A stretch of 64,000 nt of DNA from Margaritispora aquatica. Lineage: Eukaryota > Ascomycota > Leotiomycetes > Helotiales > Discinellaceae. Of this stretch, positions 1 through 10,930 are shown in pieces. The DNA lies in the NCBI GenBank assembly GCA_007644065.1, contig VJWN01000004.1:1054001-1118000 (forward strand), written 5' to 3'. How positions within the stretch are numbered: the stretch's first letter is position 1; each line of letters opens with the position of its first letter. A program made the position numbers and the translations under genes. Below the pieces are notes generated by a model. That model was not told where the DNA came from, ran no database searches, and saw nothing but the letters and a program-made list of their open reading frames with translations.

Positions 1-1363
1 GATATGGTTGGAAATTCTGGCATGCTTTATTTATGCCATATTGTGTATACTGTACTTGCTTGAGGCCATGCAGCCAAGGTAATTTCTCATTTTTCTTGAT
101 GGTGTGAACATGCTAATGGTAAATAGTTTTGCGTTCTTTTTCTGCATTTGTGAGAACTTCAATTGACTTGCTAGGATTCAAGAGCGCTGATTAGGAGATA
201 GTAACAGCTTGGTCTTTGCAGGTGCAGTTGCTGCTGCAAATAATCATTAATAGGATCTCAATACTTCTGACCGATCGACGAAAAGCCTTGCGACTTAAGG
301 TTACTGTAGCTGTTCTCATCACCGCAATCAATGTATCTGTCTATAACATTTGTAAGTGCAACTCGAACTTTTGCATGCAATTAACAATGATCCAATTCGG
401 GTTCACTTTGTTATTTCTGCACACATACTAATAAAAACCACAGGGATACCCGCACGACTTCAAATTTCTCCTCGTTATGAGTTCATCAATCAGATTTGGG
501 ACCGCTGCGAGAAAGTCATATTTCTTATTGTCGACGCATACCTTAACTGGTATTTCATACACACCGTTCGAAAGAACCTCGTGCGTCAAGGGTTGACAAA
601 ATATGATGCGCTGGTACGATTCAACATGACAATTGTGGGATTCTCGCTTGCAATGGATTGTCTCATCATCGGTACGATGAGTTTGTCAAATGATTTCGTG
701 TAGGTGCTCTATCCACAATCTTCGCTATTCTTCTTCTGATGGGATGATGGTAGATACATGCAAATACACCCGCTGGCGTATATTGTGAAACTTAATATCG
801 AAATGTCCATGACTGAACTCATGGCTCGTGTCTCAACCAGCAGTAATGGCACAAGTATCGCTCCTACCGAGTCAATATTTATAGACTCGAATTCCAGTAG
901 CACGAGCAAGACCTCTTCATCTACTCGAATCAATGCTTTGGATAGCAAGCGGAGGTATATACCAATTCAGATCAGCAAACAGACCAACGAGATGGATTCC
1001 AAGTTGAGCAGTACATTTGGAGCCACAACGGAGATGAAGTTAAACTGGGCGGCACACTCAGATGCGACCTTCGACAAAATCCTGGGCAGAATGACAAGCA
1101 ACGACAAAGATATCGCGATGCATATGCGAAGAGAAGTCAATGTGTTGGTGGAGAGAAGAAACAGTCTGGCGCCAAGCTTTAAGCACAGGAGAGGTAGCGA
1201 AAGCATAGGCAGCATGAGTGAGGGTGTGGGTTTGGGCGATGAGTTGAGATTGTTAGAGAAGGGCATGAGTGTAAATGAGATAGGTAGGAATGGCAGGAAT
1301 GAGGACATGGGCGTGGTCACTAAGGTTTGGGCGATGAAAGAGAATAATACCTCAGGTAGATAG
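1..1363 (+). CDS. Multi-pass membrane protein, 3' part (gene cut by window edge)
   Basis: The gene runs off the left edge. The reliable exons are about 208-351, 444-699 and 754-1363 (stop TAG). Both introns between them have GT-AG ends and keep the frame: TGG is rebuilt across 351/444 and GTA across 699/754. The protein has hydrophobic segments VTVAVLITAINVSVYNIW, KVIFLIVDAYLNWYFIHTV and NMTIVGFSLAMDCLIIGTM, then a long hydrophilic, Ser-rich tail of about 190 residues that is probably cytoplasmic. It resembles a family of uncharacterised fungal integral membrane proteins whose core reads IPARLQISP and later HPLAYIVKLNIEMSM. Function is unknown. A further upstream exon is likely within 1-78 (hydrophobic reading WLEILACFIYAILCILYLLEA), but its phase does not join cleanly to the next exon, so that junction is unresolved. 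Confidence 0.7.
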
Positions 1364-2121
1364 GGAGAATCAACAGAATGGATCAAGGACAAAATTTACA
1401 ACCCAACCCATCTTAAATTATTATGACCGTGTTCCTGCCGATTGCAGACTCAATGTGCTCACCAGATTACTCGTGTCTTCGGATGAAGGAAGTCTCGATC
1501 TCTTCAATTTTTACTGGCTCATCATCTCGGACGGAAAAGGAAGTTGTGGCCTTCATCCTACCCAATGTAGGACAGCTACCTTGTTTCTCAACTTCACGTG
1601 AGCTTCAAGTTGCATCCCAAATCGGGCCTTAGCTCGAGTATAAACCCCCCCTCGGATTGTGATTCTTCTCCTAGATGCTCTGTCCCATCCGAATCCTCCA
1701 CGGCTTTTTGATGTTGATCGCGAAACATTTCATCCCGAAACCAGCTTCTAGTTTCTCGAGTGTTTTCGATGACTCCTATGTTGCTTGACTGATGATTCTG
1801 CAGGACTCAAAACTTGGTTGGATTCTGTTTTAGAGGAAATGTATGGTAGTTGGCATCGATTCATTGAATGGTGGTGGAAGTTTGGATGTGGCGGGTACTA
1901 CCTGCACGGAACAACTACATAACCTCGCTTAGGGTTTGCTGATGTTAAACGATGACACATATGATTGAGAATCTTCCTGCTGATGGTTTGATTTGATATT
2001 TAATTATCGAGTTCATAAATTCGTGGCGGAAAATAGAGTAAAGTTCATTACAAAATATGCCCAGCACAATGTTATGATAGCCTGAGAGACTCAAGTCTTC
2101 CCCAATCTTCTCGAACCTTTT
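1364..2121. other. Intergenic, convergent 3' region
   Basis: This stretch lies between the stop codons of two convergent genes. It has short open frames but none with coding character or a recognisable domain. It probably holds the 3' UTRs and polyadenylation sites of both neighbours. Confidence 0.6.
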
Positions 2122-2794
2122 TCACAACGCAATAGCAAATAAAATCGCACCGCACAACCCAGCAAAAGCTCCCAATCCACTAATTTTGCCGCTCGCAGCA
2201 CTGCTCGTCGAACTTCCGCTCGAGTTTGATGAACTGGTCACATTCGGATTTCCCGACACCGTTGCCACACTCGTTGTTATGCCAGTAGCATTGACGCAGA
2301 TGCCCGCTGCTGGGGCAGCAGCAGTACTGCTAAGCGTCACATCGGCACAGTTGTACAGTCCCCCATCAGGATCGCCATTGGTGACGACTTGAATCGTAGC
2401 ATTCATGCCGTTCATGGCAGAGGGTATCTGGAGGCCGGTCATGCAGAAGGCGCCGAGACCTTGCTGCGAGAATGTTTGACGGATAACAGTGTTGAATGCC
2501 GAGCCAACAGACGAGCCGAAGCCGATCAGAACTTCGACATTCGCATCGATGTGGCCCATCGTCAGAGCAATGGAACCACCAGTGAGAGGGAAAGCCGTGC
2601 GGACTGTAGAAACGGTATCTTGACCTCCGCAAGGACTGTGATTTGAGTTAGCCGAGAGTGTTGTAAGGGGAAGGGAAAGCCTACAAAGTGCCAAGTTTGT
2701 CTTCGTCAAACCCTCGGGCGGGAGGATAATCGAGATTGAAATGAGCAAGGGTGACAGCGGCCAGCGCAAGTTCGAGAAAAAGAGTGGTTTTCAT
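2122..2794 (-). CDS. BIM1/X325-like copper-binding protein, secreted, GPI-anchored
   Basis: Two exons, 2685-2794 and 2122-2635, with a 49 nt GT-AG intron; the product is 207 aa. The start at 2794 gives signal peptide MKTTLFLELALAAVTLA followed by a mature protein beginning HFNLDYPPARG. A free N-terminal His after cleavage is the hallmark of the LPMO-like X325/BIM1 family, in which it forms part of a copper-binding histidine brace. The splice restores the family motif FPCGG at about residues 38-42. Four or more Cys and a second His (GHIDANVEV) fit the fold. The C-terminus is a Ser/Asn-rich linker followed by a hydrophobic tail ending FAIAL, a GPI-anchor signal. Known members (Cryptococcus Bim1) bind copper outside the cell and work with Ctr1 in copper uptake; they do not cleave polysaccharide. 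A Ctr gene lies next on the same strand, which supports that role here. Confidence 0.88.
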
Positions 2795-4296
2795 TGTGCC
2801 TTTAATTTGATTACAAGAGTTGAGCGTTAGTGAAAGAAACGGAGGTATTAAACAGCAAAGCTAATAGAGAGAAAAGAATAACGCCAGCGTATGGTATGGA
2901 TAAGAATGTGAATGAAAACATAAAGATGAGCGGGCAAGACTTGAAGTTATAAGCATAAATAATACACCGCCTGAGATCATCACCAGATTCGGATTTGCTT
3001 ATCATCATGCCTCTTCACCATGGAGTATGCAACGAGAAACTGCCTCACCCACAAACTTCCCCACTCACATCGTTTTCAAAGCCTACCAGGTCCCGATGGA
3101 AAGTATAATTGCCGAGGAAACATTCTCAAAAGCTTTGCCTTGATAAAAGAGCAAAAATTCCCACCTCAAGCACCAATCGACATTGAAGGGCCGGGAAGTG
3201 CGCTTCTGGCAAAGATTAATGCTGTAAACATGTCCGTCTCAAAGATGAGTGTATTTGAGCACGAAGAACTCTGTCGTAACTGAAAATCAGGTTGGGATGC
3301 CCATCTGATATCTGGAGCTGAGACGGAGGGCATCGTAGATGAAGTGAATTGGTATGCAGAGATGAAAAAAAGAGGCTAGACAGGTCCAGTACGGTGAGGC
3401 AATTTGAGAAGAAATGATCTGAAGCTTAAGCGGGAAGCCAGTGAGGCCGTTTCAGAAGATGACCGATCGATATGGTAGAAATGCGGAGAGAAAGAGGGAA
3501 GTAATATTTGAAACAGATGGCTGGCATGAACTTTGATGGCTGTGCAAGAGTTCGCTTCCCAAATCATAAATTTTCAGAGTTTTTATGCCGAATCGGCGCA
3601 ATGGTAAAGACCGGCCTAGATGAACTCTTCATCCCACATTAGCCTTTCAACTTTGCATGGTGGAGCTTCTCAGATGTTGGCGAAGTTCTCGCCTGATTTG
3701 CGTTGGTGTAGTTGATATAGACTGCAAGTGAGTTGTGAAGCAAGTTTTGGGAGGCAAATGATCGAGAGATAGGAACAAATTTACTCATATGGAAACCCAG
3801 TTGTCATTTTTGATGATAGGTCTACTATGAGACAAAGTAGGCTGTCAGTTACAACGCTGGGACTTGATTGTCTTTGTTCATCGTCTAAGCCAATGATGAT
3901 ATCAAAAGAGAATGGAAATCCAGGCTTATGGATACCTCTGAAGTTGATACATCCGCAAATAGTCCATTATCAAGGAGGTGAGCTTTAAAGCTTTTGCTAC
4001 CAAATAATTTCTACTGCATCGATGTAGGTACGAAAGAATGAAATAGAGATAACAAAGATAGATTGGGTGCCATGGAGTCTCATTCTGATAGATGTACAGC
4101 CATAATCAGCTAAAGTATAAGCAAAGAAGGTGGTAGAATATAACACAATTATCTTCTACGCATAAAAGAAGGTCTTCAAACACCGGCCTGTGCCATTTTG
4201 AAGTAGTTGAATCCCTCTCAAGCAGTTCCTGCTGCTAAAACCCCAGGATAACGTCATCTCTCATTGCTCATAAACGGATTACGTCTTGTCCCACAA
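2795..4296. other. Intergenic between BIM1-like and Ctr genes
   Basis: No gene is supported here. The part nearest 2794 is the promoter of the BIM1-like gene and carries a TGCTCA core at 3256-3262 on the minus strand. The part nearest 4297 is the 3' region of the Ctr gene. An 87-codon ATG frame at 3020-3283 has no recognisable features. Confidence 0.55.
3256..3262 (-). promoter_or_regulatory. Candidate copper-response element (GTGCTCA)
   Basis: The minus strand reads GTGCTCA about 460 bp upstream of the BIM1-like start. TGCTCA is the core of Mac1/Cuf1/MacA-type copper-response elements, which activate copper-uptake genes when copper is low. The match is by eye to a short motif, so support comes mainly from the copper function of the gene. 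Confidence 0.35.
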
Positions 4297-4915
4297 TTAC
4301 ATATCTCCAGAAATTACATATCTGCCAAGTGCAAGACTACCAAGGAATGTTCCTCCCAGTACGGACAACAGGTATCCAACATTCATGGTCATGATTGCCA
4401 ACATTCTGCCATATTATCAGCGTGGTACGACCTCTCTTGCAGATCAAGACTTACATTAGGTATCCAACACCAGCAATAATCGTATCCATAAAAGCCCGTA
4501 CAGGGTCAACGGTGATCCTCCATGGCCTAGTGCCCATACTCCTCTTCTTTACAACCATCACATCCTCCTCAACCCCATTCGCAGTCAAGATCATTTTCGT
4601 GCTGTCTGAATCGGACAAGATGCGCTCTGATTTCGGGAGCTGGCCAGCAACAGTGACATATCGGCGGTTAAACTCAGCATCCATCCATGCCGTCTCTTTC
4701 CATGCCTTGACGGCTAACAGACCCCGAAAGACGGTTGCTAGAATGACGAGGAAGACGCAGGTTCCTGCATAGCCGGCCACCGATGTGGGGGTCCACATCG
4801 AGGTGTAAAGAGGCGTCGAAGTGCTGGTGAAGAAAGTCATAGACATCATGGACATGGACATTGAGGTTGTTGTCGTTGTCGACGAGGACGTGGAATCGGT
4901 CATATCCATATTCAT
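4297..4915 (-). CDS. Ctr-family high-affinity copper transporter
   Basis: Two exons, 4455-4915 and 4297-4405, flank a 49 nt intron; the product is 189 aa. The extracellular N-terminus is short and Met/Ser/Thr-rich (MNMDMTDS, then SMSMSMMSM), a typical copper-capturing Mets region. Three membrane segments follow: about residues 48-68 (AGYAGTCVFLVILATVFRG), then, after a cytosolic loop, two closely spaced segments. TM2 carries the MxxxM pore motif in MLAIMTMNVGYLL and TM3 carries GxxxG (GGTFLGSLALG). The second exon is needed for the MxxxM and GxxxG motifs; the first exon alone would give a truncated protein. Ctr proteins act as trimers that import Cu(I) across the plasma membrane, less often across the vacuolar membrane. 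Neighbouring BIM1-like and metalloreductase genes favour the plasma-membrane role. Confidence 0.92.
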
Positions 4916-5131
4916 GGTCGCGGTGAGGATGCTTTTCGCTGGTGATACTTGAGGTGTTTGAGTGCGCTTTGAGGTTCCAGTGGGTTTGAAAGATGGTTCA
5001 GGCTCGCAAAGTCTTGCTGGAGAGATGGAGATGACAGGTCTTGGGTGGTTGAGGTATTATTGCTCTTGGCAAGAGCTGAGAGGATGAGCGACCTGATAAA
5101 GGAAGTACAGTGATGTGGAGTAGTGGAGATA

Positions 5132-5137
5132 TGAGCA
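5132..5137 (-). promoter_or_regulatory. Candidate copper-response core (TGCTCA)
   Basis: TGCTCA on the minus strand, about 220 bp upstream of the Ctr start codon. It is one of three cores within roughly 340 bp. The assignment is by motif only. Confidence 0.3.
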
Positions 5138-5434
5138 GATTTAAGAAGATATAAAGAAGTGGGATCGTATCCAATTCGCAACAAGACCAGATTCAAGAAG
5201 TTGGGGTTGGACGAACGCACGTAACACGTTTGAGAAAATCCCGAGGTCAAATTGTGGCTTGCTATGTTTATGGAAAGAGAAGATGCATGAAGTTGAAGAT
5301 GAAGGTCAGTCCATGTTGGCCTGGGCGGACTTGGTAAGGTTTCTTTGAGAGTTGCGAGGAAGCATCTCTCTCTGTCTTGTCTGTCTGTCTCTCTCTATGC
5401 GGCGACACTTGGAGCTTGGTCTGTTTCTGAGGCT

Positions 5435-5442
5435 TTTGCTCA
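5435..5442 (+). promoter_or_regulatory. Candidate copper-response element (TTTGCTCA)
   Basis: This is an exact match to the yeast Mac1 CuRE TTTGC(T/G)CA, with a further TGCTCA core at 5461-5466 only 18 bp away. Paired CuREs are the usual arrangement in yeast CTR and FRE promoters. The pair is about 520 bp upstream of the Ctr start and 1.2 kb upstream of the metalloreductase start. Confidence 0.45.
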
Positions 5443-6692
5443 CGATATTCCACTCAAACATGCTCAATTTTTCGCGCTGCTTTACGACGGCAGTACCTAC
5501 CCGTCTTCATCACGTGCATCTTCTCCTTATCCTTTCCCCGAATTCGAGCATGTAATCGCATCGCTAGGACGTTGATTAGTTTTTTGTCAAGAAAGGCAAC
5601 ATTGGTCCTCTAATTTCGTCCTGTGATGTTGGTGAGACGAGTGCAGAGGCACAAACAGCTGTGTTTGTTTTACAAACACGTATTCAGCTCATCCATCCCC
5701 AACCCACCATGTCCCACACGTCCACACGTACCACACGTACCACAAACGAAAAAGTGGTGTTGAAAAAGCAGCACCAGAGCTTCAGCCAAGCTTTTCCTTT
5801 TGTGGAGGATCCTTGTCCACACTGGGCCTGGCCCGCCCACCCCTACCTGCCCTACCCACCACACCCCACTACTAGGTACACACTCAACGACCAATACTTA
5901 ACTTCCATTACTTCATACGGGGGGGCGAAGGTAAGATCTTACTTTAAGGTCATGATGCGAAGAATCAGTCAATCACTTTGAAAGATTCAGATCTTTGACT
6001 TATTTTCTCACATGTATATATTCTCGAAGTACAGTTTTTAAAAGTTGCCAGGACTAAGTGCATAGAAGAATGAGTCTGTTGATGAGTCCAGTCTAACTTT
6101 CTTTTCAATACAGAAATCAAGTACCATAAACTTGCTATCATCGAGGTCGTTGCGTCAAGTGAATGCCGAACTCTATATTACTTCAATTGTTCTCTACCTA
6201 GGTATTTTGATCTATATGTACACACTGCGATTTCGATACCAACAATACACATTGAATTGGCTTACATCAAGACACACATCTCCATTACCCCAGGAGACAT
6301 AGATCTTGTGGCATATCAGATACAAGAGCAGGCTCAGTGGATGCCATTTGCTGATGTGAGCTAAAGGTTTCTCTAACAACCTCAAGAAACCTTCTCAATA
6401 CAAAACCACCCATTCCTCTACCTTTTGATTTCTGCAAGCAGATGCCTGTTGCATCTTTGAACCTTGAGTCAATTTGCTCTTGATCTTCTTGTAATGACGA
6501 GTAACTGTCATGGTCAGTAGTCTGTATGGGCAGGGGTTTGTTTTTATCTCCTTGATCTGGCGAGATGCTAATGCCTGATCTCCCACCTAATGTTGAGTAG
6601 TATCGTCTCTTCTTGTAGTCCTATTTTTCTGCAGTGTATTCTATTTTGTTAATCTCTCCCAGGTGGAGCCTTTTTCAACTGTTCTATAGATC

Positions 6693-8606
6693 ATGATGGC
6701 CTCACTCACTTCCAGACACGAGCACGGCATGACTGGAATGTCTATGGCTGGCATGTCGAGCATGGGTAACGGCGTGCCGACTCTTCTTTATATGCAGCAA
6801 ATCTTTTGGGCTTTCATAGGCACTGCAATCGGAGTGGCGGCTCTTTTCAATATCTTCAACCAAATCCTTTCTCGTCAGAGAATCAACTCTGCTCGCACAG
6901 CAGTCAGCGCAGCCAAACCAAAGTCGCTCTTTTTCAAAGGCCAAGCAACCCTCTCAGCCATCATTCGCGAGTATGGATACTACTCACTTCCTCTGTCCTT
7001 CCGGAATCAACGGTTCTATCTTCCCCCAATGGGCTCAACAACGATTCTCCTCGCTTATTTGATGCTCATTATTATCTCCTGTTTCTATAAACTCGACCCC
7101 AAAGATCTCTTAGAATGGGAAGACATTGCCTATCGTGCAGGCTTCATCGCCATTGCTCAAACTCCGCTTCTAGTCCTTCTCGCTGGCAAACGTAATCTCA
7201 TAGGCTTTGTCACAGGTGTAGGCTATGAACGCCTTAACTTCCTTCACCGCTGGGTCGCTCGCTTCCTCTTGCTCACCACTCTGATTCACATGGGTTTTTG
7301 GTTGACGGAATGGATGAAGTACAATTATGTCATGACGAAGATAAAAGCAGATCCCCTTACGCAGAAAGGCTTCATTGCTGGTGGAATACTGCTTTGGCTT
7401 ATTGTTTCATCTGCTGCTCCAATCCGAGGTCTTTCGTACGAAATCTTTGCAGCACAGCACATAATCTCTTGGCTCGCATTCCTCATCGCACTTTACACCC
7501 ATGTCCCGGCCGAGCATCAGATTTGGATCTGGCTTCCCTTGGGATTCTGGGGTTTCGATCGCCTGGTTCGTGCTGGTTTTATGGTATACACAAACGTCAA
7601 TATTTCCCACAAAACTGGCCCTGGCGCTTTAGCCTGCAGGGCAACTTTCGAGAAGCTAGATGAGAATCACACCCGCATCAGTGTCATCAACCCACCAGTG
7701 ACCTGGGAAGCAGGCCAGCACATGTTCCTTGCATGCCACTCTCTGGCACCTCTCTCCTCGCATCCCTTTACGATCGCCTCTCTGCCAGCGGATGGAAGGA
7801 TGGACTTCGTAGTATGTGCTAAAAATGGAGCAACAAAGCGGTTTCTAGATTATGCCTCGAAATCTCAGACCCTAACCCAGCTTGCTACAGCAAATTTAGG
7901 TTCAATATCCGCTGGAAACCAAAAAACAGTCCTCCTCGACGGACCCTACTCACAGATTCGTTCTCTGCGGCAATTCGATAGCTTGCTATTCTTAGCTGGC
8001 TCTACTGGCGCCACTTTCACTGTCCCGCTAATGAGAGACATCGTACAGCAATGGGCAGGCAATGGGTTCGGTAGTTCAAAGAAGTTCGCGCCACCCATTG
8101 GTGCTGTGACAAGATACGCGAGATTCGTGTGGGTCATCAAGCACGCGAGTGCATCAAAGTGGTTCGAGGCGCAACTGGAGAAGGTAGCGAACGATGTGCA
8201 GGACTTAAGGAATGAAGGTTTCGATGTGCAGGTTCACGTCGACATCTACATCACTTCCGATGCATCAATGCCCGCACTAGCATCTGGTCACAACAAAAAT
8301 GAAATCAGCGTCACAACCTTGATCTTCCAACGACCAGGTTCTCTCTCGTCGTCGTTCCCGGACGACAAAAATGCAGCTTTCACAGCAGGTATCAAGTACC
8401 TTCCTGGACGTCCCTGCATCGAGGTCCTGGTCAGGGAGGTCGCGGAGCAGGCGCAAGGCGAGATGGCCGTCGTGGTGTGTGGTCCCGCTGGTCTGGTGCA
8501 GGATGCCAGGAATTCGGCGGCGAGGATCAGTAATGAGAGGGCCGTACATAAGGGGACTGGAGCGCAGGGAATTTATGTGCATGCCGAGGCTTTTGGATAT
8601 GTTTGA
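6693..8606 (+). CDS. FRE-type ferric/cupric metalloreductase
   Basis: An uninterrupted 637-codon frame. Two in-frame ATGs (6693 and 6696) begin it. The N-terminus is Met/His-rich (HEHGMTGMSMAGMSSMG) and looks metal-binding. Several membrane helices follow, with His residues spaced as in bis-haem ferric reductases (FLHRWVARF, TTLIHMGFW, AAQHIISW, LYTHVP). The C-terminal half has the FAD-binding motif HPFTIAS, an NAD(P)H-binding loop FLAGSTGATFTVPL and the terminal VVVCGPAGLV motif. The protein moves electrons from cytosolic NADPH through FAD and haem to extracellular Fe(III) or Cu(II). Its Met-rich head and its position divergent from a Ctr gene favour supply of Cu(I). FRE genes often have introns; this one appears to have none. 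Confidence 0.92.
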   Translation: MMASLTSRHEHGMTGMSMAGMSSMGNGVPTLLYMQQIFWAFIGTAIGVAALFNIFNQILSRQRINSARTAVSAAKPKSLFFKGQATLSAIIREYGYYSLPLSFRNQRFYLPPMGSTTILLAYLMLIIISCFYKLDPKDLLEWEDIAYRAGFIAIAQTPLLVLLAGKRNLIGFVTGVGYERLNFLHRWVARFLLLTTLIHMGFWLTEWMKYNYVMTKIKADPLTQKGFIAGGILLWLIVSSAAPIRGLSYEIFAAQHIISWLAFLIALYTHVPAEHQIWIWLPLGFWGFDRLVRAGFMVYTNVNISHKTGPGALACRATFEKLDENHTRISVINPPVTWEAGQHMFLACHSLAPLSSHPFTIASLPADGRMDFVVCAKNGATKRFLDYASKSQTLTQLATANLGSISAGNQKTVLLDGPYSQIRSLRQFDSLLFLAGSTGATFTVPLMRDIVQQWAGNGFGSSKKFAPPIGAVTRYARFVWVIKHASASKWFEAQLEKVANDVQDLRNEGFDVQVHVDIYITSDASMPALASGHNKNEISVTTLIFQRPGSLSSSFPDDKNAAFTAGIKYLPGRPCIEVLVREVAEQAQGEMAVVVCGPAGLVQDARNSAARISNERAVHKGTGAQGIYVHAEAFGYV

Positions 8607-9195
8607 GGCAGGTTCTTACCTAGATATTCCCACTCAGCTTTGCCCATTGCTTAATCAACTCGAATTGTTATTTAACAATTACTATTCATTTGCAGAAAAA
8701 ACAGCTCATCAAGACTACGGTATTCAATTGCATATCCCTCATACCACAAAGTGATTTAGAGATACATTATTGGATATTGTGTCACAACACATTCGTTTGT
8801 GAACATTGTTTTCTCTCTCTCTACCTCACTAACTTAAGCAAAATCATACGATGCATATGAAAATCTGATGGTCTTCGCAACAACAGAAACTATGCCGAGG
8901 AAAATTATGCTTAGATAATGTATGGGTTGGAGATGGGACGAAGCTGAGGGAAACGAAACAATAATTGTGGACAAGGACCGGGGTTGGATCTCGTGTTCGT
9001 AACTTTGTGACAACGAGTTTCGATGGCTTGCGCACTTCGCAATGATTGTATAACCTCACAAACTTTTCGGGTTTCGATTGTACGAGAATGGAAGAGGTTA
9101 AGATTGAGAAAGGTGATCTTTAAAAAAAATCGTAATATTTCATACAACTACATAATCAATCTCGCTGAAAGCTTATCATTACCAACCGCAAACAA
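8607..9195. other. Intergenic, convergent 3' region
   Basis: This region lies between the stop codons of the metalloreductase and malate synthase genes. It is AT-rich and has no supported gene. It probably holds both 3' UTRs. Confidence 0.6.
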
Positions 9196-10930
9196 TCACA
9201 ACTTCGATGCCGGTGAGGCACTTCCCACACTTGTGATCTCATTGTACAGAAGCCTGGATGATATGTTAGTAAAGAAGAGGGCTGATCGAACAAATGGAGA
9301 GATCTTACGAAGTCAAGAAATCAGCATAATCCTCTCCCGTCACCTGTCCGGCAAAGTACTGAGCCGCCAAATGGTACTTGTTGCCCTTAGGAGCCTTCGA
9401 AGCAAGTTCCTCGGTCTGTTCCCTGAGCAGCTTCAATGCAAAGGCCTTGTCAACCTTCTTGCCTTCAGCAGTAGATACTCCGTGCTTGACCCACTGCCAG
9501 AGTTGACTGCGGCTGACTTCAGCAGTTGCAGCATCCTCCATCAAGGAGTTGATTGGCACACAGCCGATGCCTCGGAGCCACCCCTCCATATAACCGAGGC
9601 CAATGTTTAGATTCTTGCGGATACCTTCCTCGGTAATCTTACCTGGTACGTTCATGTTCAAAAGATCGTTTTGACCGATCTTCACGTCCTCACGTCGAAC
9701 AAACATTTGGTTGGGTGTTGGCATGCCCTTGTTGAACACCTCGGACGCAATCGACGCCAAAGCTGGGTGAGCAACCCAAGTGCCGTCGTGTCCTGCCTTG
9801 ACCTCACGAAGCTTGTCAGCGTAGACACCCTCCATTGCCTTGTCGTTGGCAGCTTTGTCGTTCTTGATTGGAATTTGAGCAGCCATACCACCCATGGCGT
9901 GAACTTGTCTCTTGTGGCAGGTTTGGATGAGAAGTTTACAGTATGCATCCATAAAGGGGACAGTCATCGTTATAGCCGATCGGTCTGGGAGAACGAAATT
10001 GGAGTTCTGGCGGAACTTCTTGATGACGCTGAAAATGTAGTCCCATCTTCCACAGTTGAGTCCAGAACTGTGGTCCCGAAGCTCGTAAATGATCTCATCC
10101 ATCTCAAAGGCAGCAAGGATGGTCTCAATGAGAACAGTTCCTCTGATGGTGCCTCTGGGGATTCCGACGAAGTCCTGTGCAAGATTGAAAACATCATTCC
10201 AGAGACGGGCTTCGAGGTGTGACTCCATCTTTGGTAGGTAGAAGTATGGCCCTGTCCCTCGCTTTATGAGCTCTTTGCCGTTATGGAAGAAATACAAGCC
10301 AAAGTCGAAGAGACTGGCAGAAATTGGCTCGCCATCCACGGTCATATGCTTCTCCTCCAAGTGCCAGCCTCGAGGTCGCACAATCAGCGTAGGTAAAGTG
10401 CGATCGGTACGTAACTTGTAATCCTTCTCCCCAATCTTGAAGTCTACTTGTTTCCGGATAGCATCGTAGAGATTGACTTGTCCGTTGGTCATATTGTCCC
10501 ATGTAGGAGCACTAGAATCTAAGCCAAAATGTTAGAATATGCTCAGCCACTAAGTGAATCCTTCGTTACCTTCGAAATCTGCCATATATGTCCAGACATC
10601 GGAGTTCAATGCATTCACCACCATCTTCCTATCTGTTGGTCCGGTAATCTCTACTCTTCGATCAATCAAGCCAGGCGCTGGCTTAGCACCCTTCCATGCA
10701 TCATTCTCGCGGATGTGCTTCGTCTCTGGAAGGAAATCTGGTAATGATCCCTTGTCAAGCTCTGCCTGTCGAATGACACGGCGTTGCAGGAGCTCTTTGC
10801 GTGTGTGGTTGAAGGATCTATGAAGAAGGGCGAGAAACGCAATTGCATCTTGGGTGAGGATCTTCTTATTGAAGTCGGTGATTTGTCCAGCAACATTCAC
10901 GCCTTCGAGGATGCTTGAAGTAGTAGCCAT
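9196..10930 (-). CDS. acuE: Malate synthase, glyoxysomal (peroxisomal)
   Basis: Three exons, 10570-10930, 9309-10518 and 9196-9253, with introns of 51 and 55 nt, give 542 aa. It catalyses glyoxylate + acetyl-CoA to malate, the last step of the glyoxylate bypass, which allows growth on acetate and fatty acids. Family landmarks include [17 protein letters not shown] (the malate synthase signature), [19 protein letters not shown] and the C-terminal region [13 protein letters not shown]. The third exon is only 58 nt and encodes [10 protein letters not shown] plus [11 protein letters not shown] is a type 1 peroxisomal targeting signal. Without that exon the protein would end at FLTS and lack targeting. 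The length matches fungal malate synthases. The fumarase gene is divergent, with 2.0 kb between the start codons. Confidence 0.96.

Larger units (their letters stand above)
4916..6692. other. Divergent promoter region between Ctr and metalloreductase genes
   Basis: No gene is supported. The region serves as upstream sequence for both the Ctr gene (leftward) and the metalloreductase gene (rightward). It contains three TGCTCA cores (5132-5137, 5435-5442, 5461-5466), a CT-rich tract near 5366-5398, a near match TTTGCTCT near 6470, and a palindromic TACCTAGGTA at 6196-6205. The open frame immediately upstream of the Ctr start has no ATG and is best read as leader sequence. Confidence 0.55.

Noticed and set aside
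967..1392. 141-codon minus-strand frame
   Set aside because: It is antisense to the well-supported tail exon of the membrane-protein gene.
3020..3283. 87-codon ATG frame on the plus strand
   Set aside because: No motif, no splice partner and it lies in the likely promoter of the BIM1-like gene.
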